Shown piece after piece: positions 39,154-47,849 of a DNA stretch of 64,000 bases. The stretch is from positions 19,510-83,509 of the forward strand of contig QCTJ01000006.1 of NCBI GenBank assembly GCA_003211205.1, written 5' to 3'. Origin of the DNA: Synechococcus sp. AG-673-F03. GTDB taxonomy: Bacteria; Cyanobacteriota; Cyanobacteriia; PCC-6307; Cyanobiaceae. The translations under genes and the position numbers were made by a program. The notes under the pieces are model-generated. The model saw only the letters and a list, made by a program, of their open reading frames with translations, was not told the DNA's origin and ran no database searches. The first letter of the stretch is position 1. Each line of letters begins with the position of its first letter.

Positions 39154-40101
39154 TCAGGAGTCGTGGGGCGCTTCGGGATTACCGGGGTCGTTGACCATGG
39201 GGGGAGCTGCGGGGGCAACCGTTGCCCAGCCGCGATTGCCCTCCTTGAGGCGTTTTTCGTAGAGAGGGGTGCCCGGGCTCAGTCCCTGAACCATCGGGAG
39301 CTTGGCGGTGCTTGTTAGCCATGCGTCGTAGTTCCTCTCGGATTCGACAATCACATTCGTCTGGTTCTGGGAGAAGTAAGCGCCGCTGAACATGGCATCG
39401 CGCAGCCTGAAACGTCCTTCTCTTGTGGGTGTAAGGCTGTAGGAGATCACGCTCCCTGGAATGATGTCCTGCTTCAGGCGGAATGCAGGGATGTAGAAGC
39501 TGTGGATGACATCATTCGAACTCAGAAGGAAATTGGCCCTCAGATTCACAGGAAGATGCAGTTCGGAACTGCGAACTCCATTGGGATAAATGAACTCCCA
39601 GGACCATTGTCTTGAGATCACTTCGACTGGGCCGACCTCGCGAGTTGCATCCGGGGTGGCAACTGCTTCAGGTGCCTGATTGACGGCAACGTCATATTTC
39701 TGCTTTGGACCAAGTGTGGCCAGCGTTTCATTCACATGGATGGAATAAGACGCAAGAGCCATGACAATGACGAAGGGAATCACGGTCCATATGATTTCTA
39801 GCTTCGTGTTGCCCTGAATTGGCAGACCATCACTTTCGTCATATTTTTCGGCCCGGCTGAACAGGATCGACCAGATGATGAAGCCCACGCAGCCGATGAA
39901 GATGAAAGCCCCGATGCCCACCTCCAGGCTGAACAGATCATCCACGTAGGGAGCGGCCGTGGATGCCGGAACTGGCAGCCATCCGTAGGCCCAGCGGGAG
40001 ATCTGATAACTCGCTGCGACATCAATCAGCGTGCAGACCAGGACCACGGCGAGGAGCCTGAGCGGCGGGCCCTTCCTCGGACTCCGGCGAGTGGATGTCA
40101 T
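39154..40101 (-). CDS. ctaC: Oxidase subunit II (ARTO CtaC), CuA ligands missing
   Basis: Subunit II has two N-terminal helices (LRLLAVVLVCTLIDVAASYQ and VGIGAFIFIGCVGFIIWSIL) and a periplasmic cupredoxin domain. The first CuA His is kept in NDVIHSFYIPAFRLKQD, but the CAELCGxxHxxM motif is replaced by a stretch reading DAMFSGAYFSQN: both Cys, the second His and the Met are gone. Such CuA-less subunits define the alternative respiratory terminal oxidase (ARTO) of cyanobacteria, thought to take electrons from quinol. Length is 315 residues. It overlaps the DUF2231 gene by four bases (ATGA). Confidence 0.92.
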   Translation of the reverse strand: MTSTRRSPRKGPPLRLLAVVLVCTLIDVAASYQISRWAYGWLPVPASTAAPYVDDLFSLEVGIGAFIFIGCVGFIIWSILFSRAEKYDESDGLPIQGNTKLEIIWTVIPFVIVMALASYSIHVNETLATLGPKQKYDVAVNQAPEAVATPDATREVGPVEVISRQWSWEFIYPNGVRSSELHLPVNLRANFLLSSNDVIHSFYIPAFRLKQDIIPGSVISYSLTPTREGRFRLRDAMFSGAYFSQNQTNVIVESERNYDAWLTSTAKLPMVQGLSPGTPLYEKRLKEGNRGWATVAPAAPPMVNDPGNPEAPHDS

Positions 40102-40736
40102 GGCAGAGCCTCCTTGAGATCGACTCCTGCAGCTAGCAGCTGGTCCGCTGTGATGTGGACCCCGAATTCACTGGCGAGCCATGCCCCGAGGCTTCCATGA
40201 ACGCCCATCACAAGCAGGATCGTGGCTCCGCAGAAGAGATACAGCCAGGTCACCTGACGCCCCAGGTCCTTCCGCCAGACGAAGCGCTGGTAGCCACGCC
40301 AGATGGTCATCACCACGATGATCAGCAGCAGGGCCACGCCTCCGATGGCATGCCAGAGCATGGTGTTGATGGCGTTCTGCCCGATCACGGTGCGAATGTC
40401 CCCCGGAAGAGGCACTGCCAGAAGCATTTCGTAGAAGCCCGCAGCCACCGTGAAAAAGGTGATCCCGCTGCAGGCCAGCACGTTGTACCAGCCCACGTCG
40501 TGAAACCCCGTTCGGGTCACCGGCAGGGCCAGAAAGCGGAACACCCGCTTCTCCAACGGGTAAAAGGCACCGGCGAAATCGAAGGCGATGCCGATCGCGA
40601 ACAAGCCGATCGTGAAATGCACGAGATTCGGATGGATCGGGATTGAGTAAGGCAGATCATTGGCTCCCAGCTGATCGGCAATCCCATTGATCGGAGAGGG
40701 AATCGCCATCAACAGGCCAAGAATCGCGGAGCTCAT
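40098..40736 (-). CDS. DUF2231 membrane protein of the oxidase operon (second)
   Basis: The 212-residue protein has about four helices and the DUF2231 pattern: SIPIHPNLVHFTIGLFAIG followed by DFAGAFYP, and INTMLWHAIGGVALLLII with a second conserved His. Two such genes precede ctaC in some cyanobacterial ARTO clusters. Conserved His residues in the helices could bind heme or lie at a quinone site, but that is inference. It overlaps both neighbours by four bases, so it is made together with CtaC. Confidence 0.85.
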   Translation of the reverse strand: MSSAILGLLMAIPSPINGIADQLGANDLPYSIPIHPNLVHFTIGLFAIGIAFDFAGAFYPLEKRVFRFLALPVTRTGFHDVGWYNVLACSGITFFTVAAGFYEMLLAVPLPGDIRTVIGQNAINTMLWHAIGGVALLLIIVVMTIWRGYQRFVWRKDLGRQVTWLYLFCGATILLVMGVHGSLGAWLASEFGVHITADQLLAAGVDLKEALP

Positions 40737-41233
40737 GACACCGCCCCGCTGCGGATGGCATCAACAACGGGGACGGTGTGCAGCCCGTAGATCCAGACGA
40801 GCATGTCGCCCAGATACACTTGACAGAACACCAGCGTGGCGAGCACGCCGTCAAGAACGAGGAATCCTGCGGGCAGACGGGTGGGGTCCTTCTGACGCAC
40901 CACATAGCGCCATCCTGTGAACAGGCCGAGCACACCCGCCAGGGACCAGCCGATGGTGCTGTGGTAGTTGAGGATGTCGCGAGCTGCTCCGTAGGGACTG
41001 GCCAGGCCGGCTTCGATCTGACCGAAAATGATGGCGACAAAGATTGCAATCGTCGCCACCAGAAGATTCCAGAAGCTCACCTCGAAGAGATTTCGTCTTC
41101 GTGTGATCACACCCAGCAAATCGAACACAACAGTGATCAGCGCCATCGCGATCACGAAGTGCACGACGATTGGATGGATGACATCCAGCCAGGGCAGATT
41201 TTTATCGTTGAGAGGTGGAAGCAGCTCGAGCAT
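40733..41233 (-). CDS. DUF2231 membrane protein of the oxidase operon (first)
   Basis: The 166-residue protein is a shorter paralogue of the downstream gene. It has the same IHPxxVHF pattern in LDVIHPIVVHFVIAMALIT and a second His in ILNYHSTIGWSLAGVLG. Four hydrophobic segments are visible. ATG 41233 was chosen; an in-frame TTG lies five codons upstream. It is the first gene of the six-gene operon, followed by the second DUF2231 gene with a four-base overlap. Its function is unknown; a role as an oxidase-associated membrane subunit is inferred from position. Confidence 0.82.
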   Translation of the reverse strand: MLELLPPLNDKNLPWLDVIHPIVVHFVIAMALITVVFDLLGVITRRRNLFEVSFWNLLVATIAIFVAIIFGQIEAGLASPYGAARDILNYHSTIGWSLAGVLGLFTGWRYVVRQKDPTRLPAGFLVLDGVLATLVFCQVYLGDMLVWIYGLHTVPVVDAIRSGAVS

Positions 41234-41346
41234 CGGCAAGCCGAGCAACGTTCTTCAAGGATGGACAGCATTCAGAGAGCAGTCAGCCCTTCATGAACGA
41301 ATTCTCCTGATGCTGTGACATGTCGCTTGAAGCGAGACCTTTCAGC

Positions 41347-42465
41347 TCAGCTCAGCTCATTGGGCTCTTTGAGTCGCTTGCGTTGGAGCTGTCGCCAGTA
41401 CAACCCCGCCTGAACAACAATCACGACAATGACTGCAGGAACCACAAGGCAAAGCATCACCAGTCGGAATTCGTCCTGCCAGGTGGGCAGCGTGCGAGGC
41501 AGCACCTGATCCACCACGTAGAACACGTAGAGGCCCAGCAGGATTCCCCCTTCCAGTCGGGTGATCTGGCCTTTGGTCCAGAAGATGGGCATGCATGCCA
41601 GTGCGGTCAGCACCATCACCGGCATGTCGCGCTGAATCAGCAAGGGACTCACCTGCAAACCGCCGGCCCCAGCCGCTGCCATGGAACTAGCGCCCAGTAC
41701 GAGTAGCTGGTTGAGCAGGTTGCTGCCCACAACATTACCGATTGCCAGATCGGTTCGGCCCTTGATGGCAGCCACCAGTGAGGTGATCAATTCGGGCATT
41801 GAGGTGCCGGCGGACACGATCGTGAGTCCAATCACCGCTTCACTGACGCCCAGATAAGCAGCGGCACCGCTGGCACCGCTGACGAGAACCCGCGAACCCA
41901 CACCCAGCAGCAGAATTCCCAGCAACAGTGACAACAACGCTTTGAGGATGCCGCGCTTGCCCTGGTCGGGATTCACATCGGGTTCGGCTCCTTCAACACC
42001 TGCTGGCTCCTCTCGTGCAGTGCGGATTTCCCAGATTGAGTTGATCACCAGGGCTAGCAGTAGTGCCACGCCCGACTGCCAGGTGACCCTCCCAGCTGAG
42101 GCCATGCCCCAGACCGCTGCGGACACCGCGATCATCACCGGCACATCCCTGCGAACGAGACGGCTTTCGACACGCAGTGGCATCACCACAGCACTGCTGC
42201 CCAGCACCACCATCACATTGAAGATGTTGCTGCCCACCACGTTGCTCACGGCCAGCGAATCCAATCCACGCAAAACGGAATTGATACTCACGAACAGCTC
42301 AGGAGCACTGGTCCCGATCGACACGACAGTGAGTCCGATCACCAGTTGAGGGATTCCAAAAATCAACGAGAGCGTCACCGCTCCCTGGACGAAGACTTCT
42401 CCCCCTGCAAACAACAGGCCGATCCCGATGAGAACCTCCAGGGCGGATGTTAGAAAATCGGGCAT
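41347..42465 (-). CDS. Na+/Ca2+ exchanger family antiporter (CaCA)
   Basis: This inner-membrane exchanger has the two inverted alpha repeats of the CaCA/YrbG family: LTVVSIGTSAPELFVSINSVLR with SNVVGSNIFNVMVVLG, and LTIVSAGTSMPELITSLVAAI with GNVVGSNLLNQLLVLGAS. An acidic loop with EEPAGVEGAEPDVNPDQ separates them. Length is 372 residues from ATG 42465. The exchanged ions are not certain (Ca2+, Na+ or H+). It is divergent from bicA, which needs a Na+ gradient, so it may support that gradient. Confidence 0.9.
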   Translation of the reverse strand: MPDFLTSALEVLIGIGLLFAGGEVFVQGAVTLSLIFGIPQLVIGLTVVSIGTSAPELFVSINSVLRGLDSLAVSNVVGSNIFNVMVVLGSSAVVMPLRVESRLVRRDVPVMIAVSAAVWGMASAGRVTWQSGVALLLALVINSIWEIRTAREEPAGVEGAEPDVNPDQGKRGILKALLSLLLGILLLGVGSRVLVSGASGAAAYLGVSEAVIGLTIVSAGTSMPELITSLVAAIKGRTDLAIGNVVGSNLLNQLLVLGASSMAAAGAGGLQVSPLLIQRDMPVMVLTALACMPIFWTKGQITRLEGGILLGLYVFYVVDQVLPRTLPTWQDEFRLVMLCLVVPAVIVVIVVQAGLYWRQLQRKRLKEPNELS

Positions 42466-42590
42466 CGTGCGTCGCAGCCTGCTCTCATTGTGCGATGCCA
42501 CCCAGTTCTCGTAAGGGAACGTGCCTGCACGGATTCAGTCCATTGCGCTGACAGGGAATTAGCATTCCGCCACATTCGAAACGGTCTGGC

Positions 42591-44252
42591 GTGCTTCTGA
42601 ATCACATCAGTACACGCAACGTTCGCGGGGATGTTTTCGGTGGTGTGACGGCAGCCGTCGTGGCGTTGCCGATGGCCCTCGCCTTTGGTGTGGCCTCCGG
42701 CGCTGGAGCCGCTGCCGGACTTTGGGGAGCGGTGATCATCGGCCTGGTGGCATCGCTCTTCGGTGGCACTCCCACACTGATTTCCGAGCCGACAGGTCCC
42801 ATGACGGTGGTGTTCACCGCCGTCATTCTCAGTTTTACAAGCCAGATCCCCGACAAAGGGACTGCTCTGGCGATGGCCTTCACGGTGGTGGTGCTGGCTG
42901 GCGTATTCCAGATCCTGTTTGGTTTCTTCCGTCTGGGCCGCTACATCACGATGATGCCCTACACGGTGATCTCTGGCTTTATGTCCGGGATTGGTGTGAT
43001 CCTGGTGATCCTGCAGCTGGCTCCCTTCCTGGGTCAGAGCAGTCCTCCCGGTGGTGTGATCGGGACTCTGAGTTCTTTCCCCGCACTGTTGTCGGGTGTT
43101 CAGCCTCTTGAGCTTGGACTGGCTGTGATCACCCTGTTAATCCTGTGGTTTACACCCGAGCAGTTCAAGCGCTTCTGCCCTCCACAGCTGCTGGCTCTTG
43201 TGATTGGGACCCTGTTGTCTCTCACTCTCTTCGGTGACGTTGAACTGCGCAGAATTCCTGAATTCACAGCTGAATTTCCCCGTTTCATTCCACCGACTTT
43301 TTCGGGTGATCAGATCCGATTGATGGTGGTCAACGGTGCCGTGCTCGGCATGCTGGGATGCATCGATGCCCTGCTCACCTCGGTGGTGGCTGACAGCCTG
43401 ACCCGCACGGAGCACGATTCCAACAAGGAGCTCATCGGTCAGGGCCTTGGCAACGTGATGTCGGGTTTATTTGGAGGGCTGCCTGGTGCCGGAGCCACTA
43501 TGGGCACCGTGGTCAATATTCAGGCGGGTGGTCGCTCCGCCCTGTCCGGCATCGTCCGGGCCCTGATTCTGATGCTGGTGATTCTGCTGGCAGCTCCGCT
43601 GGCCTCTCAGATTCCGCTGGCGGTATTGGCAGGTATTGCTTTGAAGGTGGGCTTCGACATCATCGATTGGAGCTTCCTTCAGCGCGCTCACCACCTTTCG
43701 ATCAAGGCCGCATGCATCACCTATGGAGTGATCGCACTCACCGTGCTGGTTGACCTGATCTGGGCCGTGTTCATCGGTGTGTTCGTGGCCAATGTGCTCA
43801 CCATTGAACGGATGACGGCCCTGCAGGCACGAGGTGTGAAAACCATCAGCACCACCGACGATGACGTTGAACTTCCTGAGGATCAACAAGCACTGCTGGA
43901 TCAGGCGGCAGGACGACTGTTGCTGTTCCAGCTCACCGGTCCAATGATCTTCGGTGTGGCCAAGACCATCAGCCGTGAACACAACGCCATCGAAGACTGT
44001 GAAGCCGTTCTGTTCGACCTGACGGAGGTCTCCCATCTCGGAGTGACTGCATCACTAGCCCTTGAAAACGCCATCAAGGAAGCTGTTGAAGTGGGCCGGT
44101 CTGTTTATCTGGTTGTGATGAACGGCTCCACACGCAATCGTCTCGAGAAGCTGAAGCTGCTTGAGCTTTTGCCTGAGACTCATGTGAGCGAAGATCGGGA
44201 AGAGATTCTGCGTCGTGCGGTGGGGGAGCTCCCCGTCCTTCAGGAGGTCTGA
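42591..44252 (+). CDS. bicA: Sodium-dependent bicarbonate transporter BicA (SulP family)
   Basis: BicA imports bicarbonate with Na+ and is a low-affinity, high-flux part of the CO2-concentrating mechanism. The SulP core has many helices with GGVTAAVVALPMALAFGVAS, PTLISEPTGPMTVVFTA, MLGCIDALLTSVVADSLTR, and GGLPGAGATMGTVVN. A C-terminal STAS domain starts at about residue 440 (LLLFQLTGPMIFGVAK, LFDLTEVSHLGVTAS). It matches the known BicA of Synechococcus PCC 7002 over most of its length as I remember it. Length is 553 residues; the start is GTG. pyrC starts one base after its stop. Confidence 0.95.
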   Translation: MLLNHISTRNVRGDVFGGVTAAVVALPMALAFGVASGAGAAAGLWGAVIIGLVASLFGGTPTLISEPTGPMTVVFTAVILSFTSQIPDKGTALAMAFTVVVLAGVFQILFGFFRLGRYITMMPYTVISGFMSGIGVILVILQLAPFLGQSSPPGGVIGTLSSFPALLSGVQPLELGLAVITLLILWFTPEQFKRFCPPQLLALVIGTLLSLTLFGDVELRRIPEFTAEFPRFIPPTFSGDQIRLMVVNGAVLGMLGCIDALLTSVVADSLTRTEHDSNKELIGQGLGNVMSGLFGGLPGAGATMGTVVNIQAGGRSALSGIVRALILMLVILLAAPLASQIPLAVLAGIALKVGFDIIDWSFLQRAHHLSIKAACITYGVIALTVLVDLIWAVFIGVFVANVLTIERMTALQARGVKTISTTDDDVELPEDQQALLDQAAGRLLLFQLTGPMIFGVAKTISREHNAIEDCEAVLFDLTEVSHLGVTASLALENAIKEAVEVGRSVYLVVMNGSTRNRLEKLKLLELLPETHVSEDREEILRRAVGELPVLQEV

Positions 44253-44253
44253 C

Positions 44254-45354
44254 TTGGCGGAGGTTCCAACGTCCCTGGTGCTTCGCCGTCCGGATGACTG
44301 GCATGTGCACCTCAGGGATGGAGCCATGCTGCGGGCTGTGCTGCCTGCCACAGCCAGAACCTTTGCCCGGGCCATCGTGATGCCCAACCTGCGCCCACCG
44401 GTGACGTCGGTGGATGCAGCGGAGGCCTATCGCAGCAGGATTCTTGAGTCTCTGCCTGAGGGGATCAGCTTCGAGCCGCTGATGACGGCTTATCTCACAG
44501 ACGATCTCGATCCCGATGAGCTGGCGAGGGGATTCGCTCAGGATGTGTTCCGAGCGGCCAAGCTGTATCCCGCGAATGCAACCACCAATTCAGCAGCCGG
44601 TGTCAGTGATCTGTCCAGGATCTCATCGGTGTTGACCTGCATGGAGGCCATCGACATGCCCCTGCTGATTCACGGTGAGGTCACTGACCCTGATGTTGAT
44701 GTCTTCGACCGTGAAGCCCTGTTCGTCGAACGGCATCTGAAACCGTTGCGCCAGCGCCATCCTCGGTTGCGGATTGTGCTTGAGCACATCACTACTGAGG
44801 AATCGGCGATCTACATCCGAGAGGCTTATCAGAGTGGTGATGACCGCATCGCCGCCACAATCACTCCGCATCATCTGCATCTCAACCGCAACGCCATGTT
44901 CATGGGTGGGCTACGCAGTGACTTTTATTGTCTTCCGGTCGTGAAGAGGGAATGCCATCGAAGGGCGTTGGTGAAGGCTGCAACGAGTGGTCTGCCCTGC
45001 TTCTTCCTCGGCACGGATTCCGCCCCCCATCCCCGCTCCGGCAAGGAGTCATCCTGTGGTTGTGCAGGCATCTTCAATGCCCTTCATGCATTGGAGAGCT
45101 ATGCCGTGATTTTCGAGCAGGAGAATGCTTTGGGTCGACTCGAAGGCTTTGCCAGTGAACATGGGCCCAACTTTTACAGACTCCCCTTAAACGAAGACAC
45201 TGTCACCCTGGTTCGACGTAATCATCAGGTTCCTCTCAAGCTGAGTGAGCCTCCTTCACCGTCAACAGGTGAAGAGGCACTTCCGGAGACTGAATGGCCT
45301 GTCTTATTCCATGGAGGAGAGATTCTCCCCTGGAGCCTTGAATTCGGTTGTTGA
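44254..45354 (+). CDS. pyrC: Dihydroorotase, class II
   Basis: Dihydroorotase cyclises carbamoyl aspartate in pyrimidine synthesis. Zinc ligands are in RPDDWHVHLRDGAML, LLIHGEVTD, and LEHITTEES, and the catalytic Asp is in FFLGTDSAPHP. The lysine in KLYPANATTNS is the carbamylated ligand. The start is TTG at 44254, supported by a full AGGAGG Shine-Dalgarno at 44242-44247; an upstream extension would overlap bicA and is not homologous. Length is 366 residues with a C-terminal extension of about 20. It is co-transcribed with bicA. Confidence 0.93.
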   Translation: MAEVPTSLVLRRPDDWHVHLRDGAMLRAVLPATARTFARAIVMPNLRPPVTSVDAAEAYRSRILESLPEGISFEPLMTAYLTDDLDPDELARGFAQDVFRAAKLYPANATTNSAAGVSDLSRISSVLTCMEAIDMPLLIHGEVTDPDVDVFDREALFVERHLKPLRQRHPRLRIVLEHITTEESAIYIREAYQSGDDRIAATITPHHLHLNRNAMFMGGLRSDFYCLPVVKRECHRRALVKAATSGLPCFFLGTDSAPHPRSGKESSCGCAGIFNALHALESYAVIFEQENALGRLEGFASEHGPNFYRLPLNEDTVTLVRRNHQVPLKLSEPPSPSTGEEALPETEWPVLFHGGEILPWSLEFGC

Positions 45355-45445
45355 GTTTGGATCAGCTCAACGCATGAGTCCTGCAGGTTCCTAGTCCCGC
45401 TGAGCGTTGGAGATCACCGACGTCGCCATGACCCAAACAACCTCA

Positions 45446-45477
45446 TATTCCAGAAGCTGATGAGGGGATCTGGAATA
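45446..45477. other. Hairpin downstream of pyrC and tRNA-Leu
   Basis: A perfect 9-bp inverted repeat, TATTCCAGA (45446-45454) and TCTGGAATA (45469-45477), has a 14-base loop and no T-tract on either strand. It lies in the 171-base gap between pyrC and tRNA-Leu and may end or stabilise one of these transcripts. The rest of the gap holds nothing recognised. Confidence 0.4.
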
Positions 45478-45525
45478 CCCATGATGCAATGGCCTTCATC
45501 AATTCTTGTGGTGGGACAAGGGCGG

Positions 45526-45614
45526 TGGTGGGGGCGGGGGGACTTGAACCCCCACAGGATTTTCATCCCAAACGATTTTAAGTCGCGTGCGTCTACCGAT
45601 TCCGCCACGCCCCC
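45526..45614 (-). tRNA. tRNA-Leu (UAA)
   Basis: On the minus strand the cloverleaf begins GGGGGCG (45614-45608) and pairs with CGCCCCC (45536-45530), followed by discriminator A and an encoded CCA at 45528-45526. The T arm is GGGGG-TTCAAGT-CCCCC. The anticodon loop CTTAAAA gives anticodon UAA at 45578-45580. A long variable arm is present, as in all tRNA-Leu. No intron is present in the anticodon loop, unlike the plastid and many cyanobacterial genes for this tRNA. Confidence 0.95.
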
Positions 45615-45675
45615 ACGAGCCACCGGCACCGTGATTGCATTCTAGATTCCCTCCAGATGCCCCATTCTGCAGACC

Positions 45676-45921
45676 ATGGAGACTCTCCTCAACGCGGTTT
45701 CCCTGGACACCTTGCTCGTGATCGGTGCCTATGTGGTTCTGGGTGGTGCCTACTTGGTGGTCGTCCCCCTCCTTCTTTATGCCTGGATGACACGTCGCTG
45801 GACCGTGATGGGTAAATACGAGCGTTTGGGGATCTATTCCCTGGTGTTCCTGTTTTTCCCCGGATTGATTGTGTTTGCTCCATTCCTCAATCTCCGCTTC
45901 AGCGGCCAGGGTGAGGTCTGA
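45676..45921 (+). CDS. ndhL: NDH-1 subunit NdhL
   Basis: NdhL is a small membrane subunit specific to oxygenic NDH-1 and sits near the hydrophilic arm junction. The 81-residue protein has two clear helices, [19 protein letters not shown] and [20 protein letters not shown], joined by the conserved [13 protein letters not shown]. The DUF3007 gene begins three bases after the stop, the usual neighbour in cyanobacteria. Confidence 0.93.
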   Translation: METLLNAVSLDTLLVIGAYVVLGGAYLVVVPLLLYAWMTRRWTVMGKYERLGIYSLVFLFFPGLIVFAPFLNLRFSGQGEV

Positions 45922-45924
45922 GCA

Positions 45925-46263
45925 TTGACGCGTGCCGGTGTCCTGAAACTTGGCCTTGGCCTTCTCCTGGCTGGTGGTTTGGGCTACTGGTTGTTTGAAG
46001 CTCTTGGATTTGAGGGGTTTTCTGCCGGCATTGCCGCTGAGGCTCTTCTGGTTGTGGTTGTGGTGATCTGGACCAGCTCCTATCTGTTCAGAGTGGTGAC
46101 GGGTCGGATGACTTATATGCAGCAACGCCGTCGCTATCGCAGCGGTTATGACCAGCTCACCGCTCAACAGCTTCAGGAGCGGTTTGATGCCATGACTCCA
46201 GAGCAGCAGCAGGTACTGATGGCCTCCATTGCTGAAGAGGAGACCACTCAGGCCTCTGAGTAG
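45925..46263 (+). CDS. DUF3007 membrane protein
   Basis: The 112-residue protein has two N-terminal helices (about residues 5-25 and 35-55) and a soluble C-terminal tail containing YMQQRRRYRSGYDQL, typical of DUF3007 proteins found next to ndhL. The start is TTG at 45925 with AGG eight bases upstream. A link to NDH-1 is suggested only by the conserved neighbourhood. Confidence 0.8.
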   Translation: MTRAGVLKLGLGLLLAGGLGYWLFEALGFEGFSAGIAAEALLVVVVVIWTSSYLFRVVTGRMTYMQQRRRYRSGYDQLTAQQLQERFDAMTPEQQQVLMASIAEEETTQASE

Positions 46264-46307
46264 TTTCAGTCGACCTTTAGGCTCGCCGCATCACAGTTTC
46301 AGAATCC

Positions 46308-47114
46308 GTGGCAGAGCTGTCCTCTCGCATTGCAGAGGTCTTCGTGAAGACCGCCCGTGAGCAGCGTCTGGCACTGATGCCTTTTGTGATGGCTGGTGAT
46401 CCTGATATGAAGAGCACAGCTGAAGTGTTGCTCAGTCTTCAGAACCATGGGGCTGATGTGGTGGAGCTTGGCATTCCCTACAGCGATCCTCTGGCGGATG
46501 GACCTGTGATCCAGGCTGCAGCTCACCGAGCTCTTGAACAAAACACAACTCCGGCAAAAGTGCTGGAGATGTTGAGTGGATTACGTGAACAACTCACCAT
46601 GCCGGTTGTGCTGTTCACCTACAGCAACCCACTGCTGAATCTGGGCGCGGAACGCTTCTTTTCTGAAGCTGCCGCAGCTGGTGTTTCTGGGTTGGTTGTG
46701 CCTGATCTACCCCTTGAGGAAGCGGAACGTTTGTCTCCACTTGCAGCACAACATGGCCTTGATCTTATTTTGCTTGTGGCTCCCACGACACCTGAACAGC
46801 GGATGGAGCGCATTGCTGCTTCCAGCCGTGGGTTCACCTATTTGGTTTCTGTGACGGGTGTCACCGGAGAACGCTCAAGTCTTCAAGAACGTGTCGGCCA
46901 GTTAGTTACTTCTCTGAAGCGATGTGAAGCCGGTCCTGTTGCTGTGGGATTTGGAATCTCCGGTCCTGAGCAGGTTCGTCAGGTGAGGGCATGGGGCGCC
47001 GATGGAGCCATTGTTGGCAGTGCGTTAGTCAAAAGAATCGCCGCTGCACAACAAGGTTGCGCAGCGGCGGAAGCAGGAGAATTTTGCCGTGAACTGCGAG
47101 CAGCAGCCGGCTGA
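46308..47114 (+). CDS. trpA: Tryptophan synthase alpha subunit
   Basis: TrpA cleaves indole-3-glycerol phosphate to indole, which passes to TrpB. Catalytic Glu is in [19 protein letters not shown] along with the catalytic Asp in the same block; the phosphate site is in [12 protein letters not shown] and [13 protein letters not shown]-terminal [12 protein letters not shown] is typical. Length is 268 residues with a GTG start at 46308. trpB is not in this window. Confidence 0.96.
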   Translation: MAELSSRIAEVFVKTAREQRLALMPFVMAGDPDMKSTAEVLLSLQNHGADVVELGIPYSDPLADGPVIQAAAHRALEQNTTPAKVLEMLSGLREQLTMPVVLFTYSNPLLNLGAERFFSEAAAAGVSGLVVPDLPLEEAERLSPLAAQHGLDLILLVAPTTPEQRMERIAASSRGFTYLVSVTGVTGERSSLQERVGQLVTSLKRCEAGPVAVGFGISGPEQVRQVRAWGADGAIVGSALVKRIAAAQQGCAAAEAGEFCRELRAAAG

Positions 47115-47117
47115 AAA

Positions 47118-47492
47118 TCACTCTTCGTCTTCGTCCGTGCCACCAACGGGAACGAGGCGGATCTGTTTGCGACCCAGCTTGATCTCGAACTCATCACCAG
47201 GCTTGAGATCAAGCATGGCGGTGTAAGCCTTGCCGATCAACAAGTTGCCATTCCCTTGGACAGTTGCAACGTAGGAAAGCTTACGACCACCTTTGCCAAT
47301 ACCAGCGGAACCACCGCCAAGTTCAATGCCCTTGGCATTGAGAAGAGCTTCATAGAAGGCTGTGAAGTTAACGCGATCAGAACCATCCTTCTTTTTTGAG
47401 ACATACCCACAGGCAGTGGCCAGGTCTGTCTTGGAGACGTCACCTAAATCCTTGACCTTCGTAAGGAGTTCAGCACCAGTGAGCATCATCAT
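47118..47492 (-). CDS. cyAbrB-type transcription regulator
   Basis: Cyanobacterial AbrB-like proteins are DNA-binding regulators of nitrogen, carbon and redox genes. The 124-residue protein has the N-terminal LTGAELLTKVKDL with DLATACGYVSKK and the C-terminal AbrB fold: GNLLIGKAYTAMLDLKPGDEF then EIKLGRKQIRLVPV. The GIGKGGRKLSYVATVQG region is characteristic. The end is acidic. Three ATGs in a row make the exact start uncertain (47492, 47489 or 47486). It is convergent with trpA. Confidence 0.9.
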   Translation of the reverse strand: MMMLTGAELLTKVKDLGDVSKTDLATACGYVSKKKDGSDRVNFTAFYEALLNAKGIELGGGSAGIGKGGRKLSYVATVQGNGNLLIGKAYTAMLDLKPGDEFEIKLGRKQIRLVPVGGTDEDEE

Positions 47493-47579
47493 AAAAACAA
47501 TCTACCTTCTGAACATAGCGCTTAATGTGCAGCATGCGTCAACCATTCAGCGCAGATTTTTTTAACCGGAGGTGAAACT

Positions 47580-47849
47580 ATGGCCCGCTTCGTTCTCTGG
47601 GGGACTTATTGCGACAACGCATTGGAAAAAAGAGCTCCGTTTCGCGATGAGCATCTCGATCGGCTTAGAGCCCTCAAGGAAAGTGGGACATTGATCACTC
47701 TCGGACCGACTGTTGGCAGTACACACGTTTTTGCAGTCTTTGAGTCCGGCAGTGAATCAACTGTGCGAGCTCTGCTTGAAGCAGATGTCTATTGGCGAGA
47801 AGGAATCTGGACTCATCTGGATGTTTATCCCTGGATCCAGGCATTCTGA
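47580..47849 (+). CDS. YciI family protein
   Basis: The 89-residue protein has the small ferredoxin-like YciI fold: RFVLWGTYCDNALEKRAPFR, then EHLDRLRALKESGTLITLGP and the end REGIWTHLDVYPWIQAF. The family's His-Asp pair is partly represented by DEHLDR. A strong ribosome binding site GGAGG lies before the ATG. Function of the family is mostly unknown. It is convergent with the c6-like cytochrome gene, overlapping it by 25 bases. Confidence 0.88.
   Translation: MARFVLWGTYCDNALEKRAPFRDEHLDRLRALKESGTLITLGPTVGSTHVFAVFESGSESTVRALLEADVYWREGIWTHLDVYPWIQAF

Noticed and set aside
45414..45629. 71-codon minus-strand ORF with GGVAESVDARDLKSFG
   Set aside because: It is the translation of the tRNA-Leu gene, a common artefact; the cloverleaf with encoded CCA explains the sequence.
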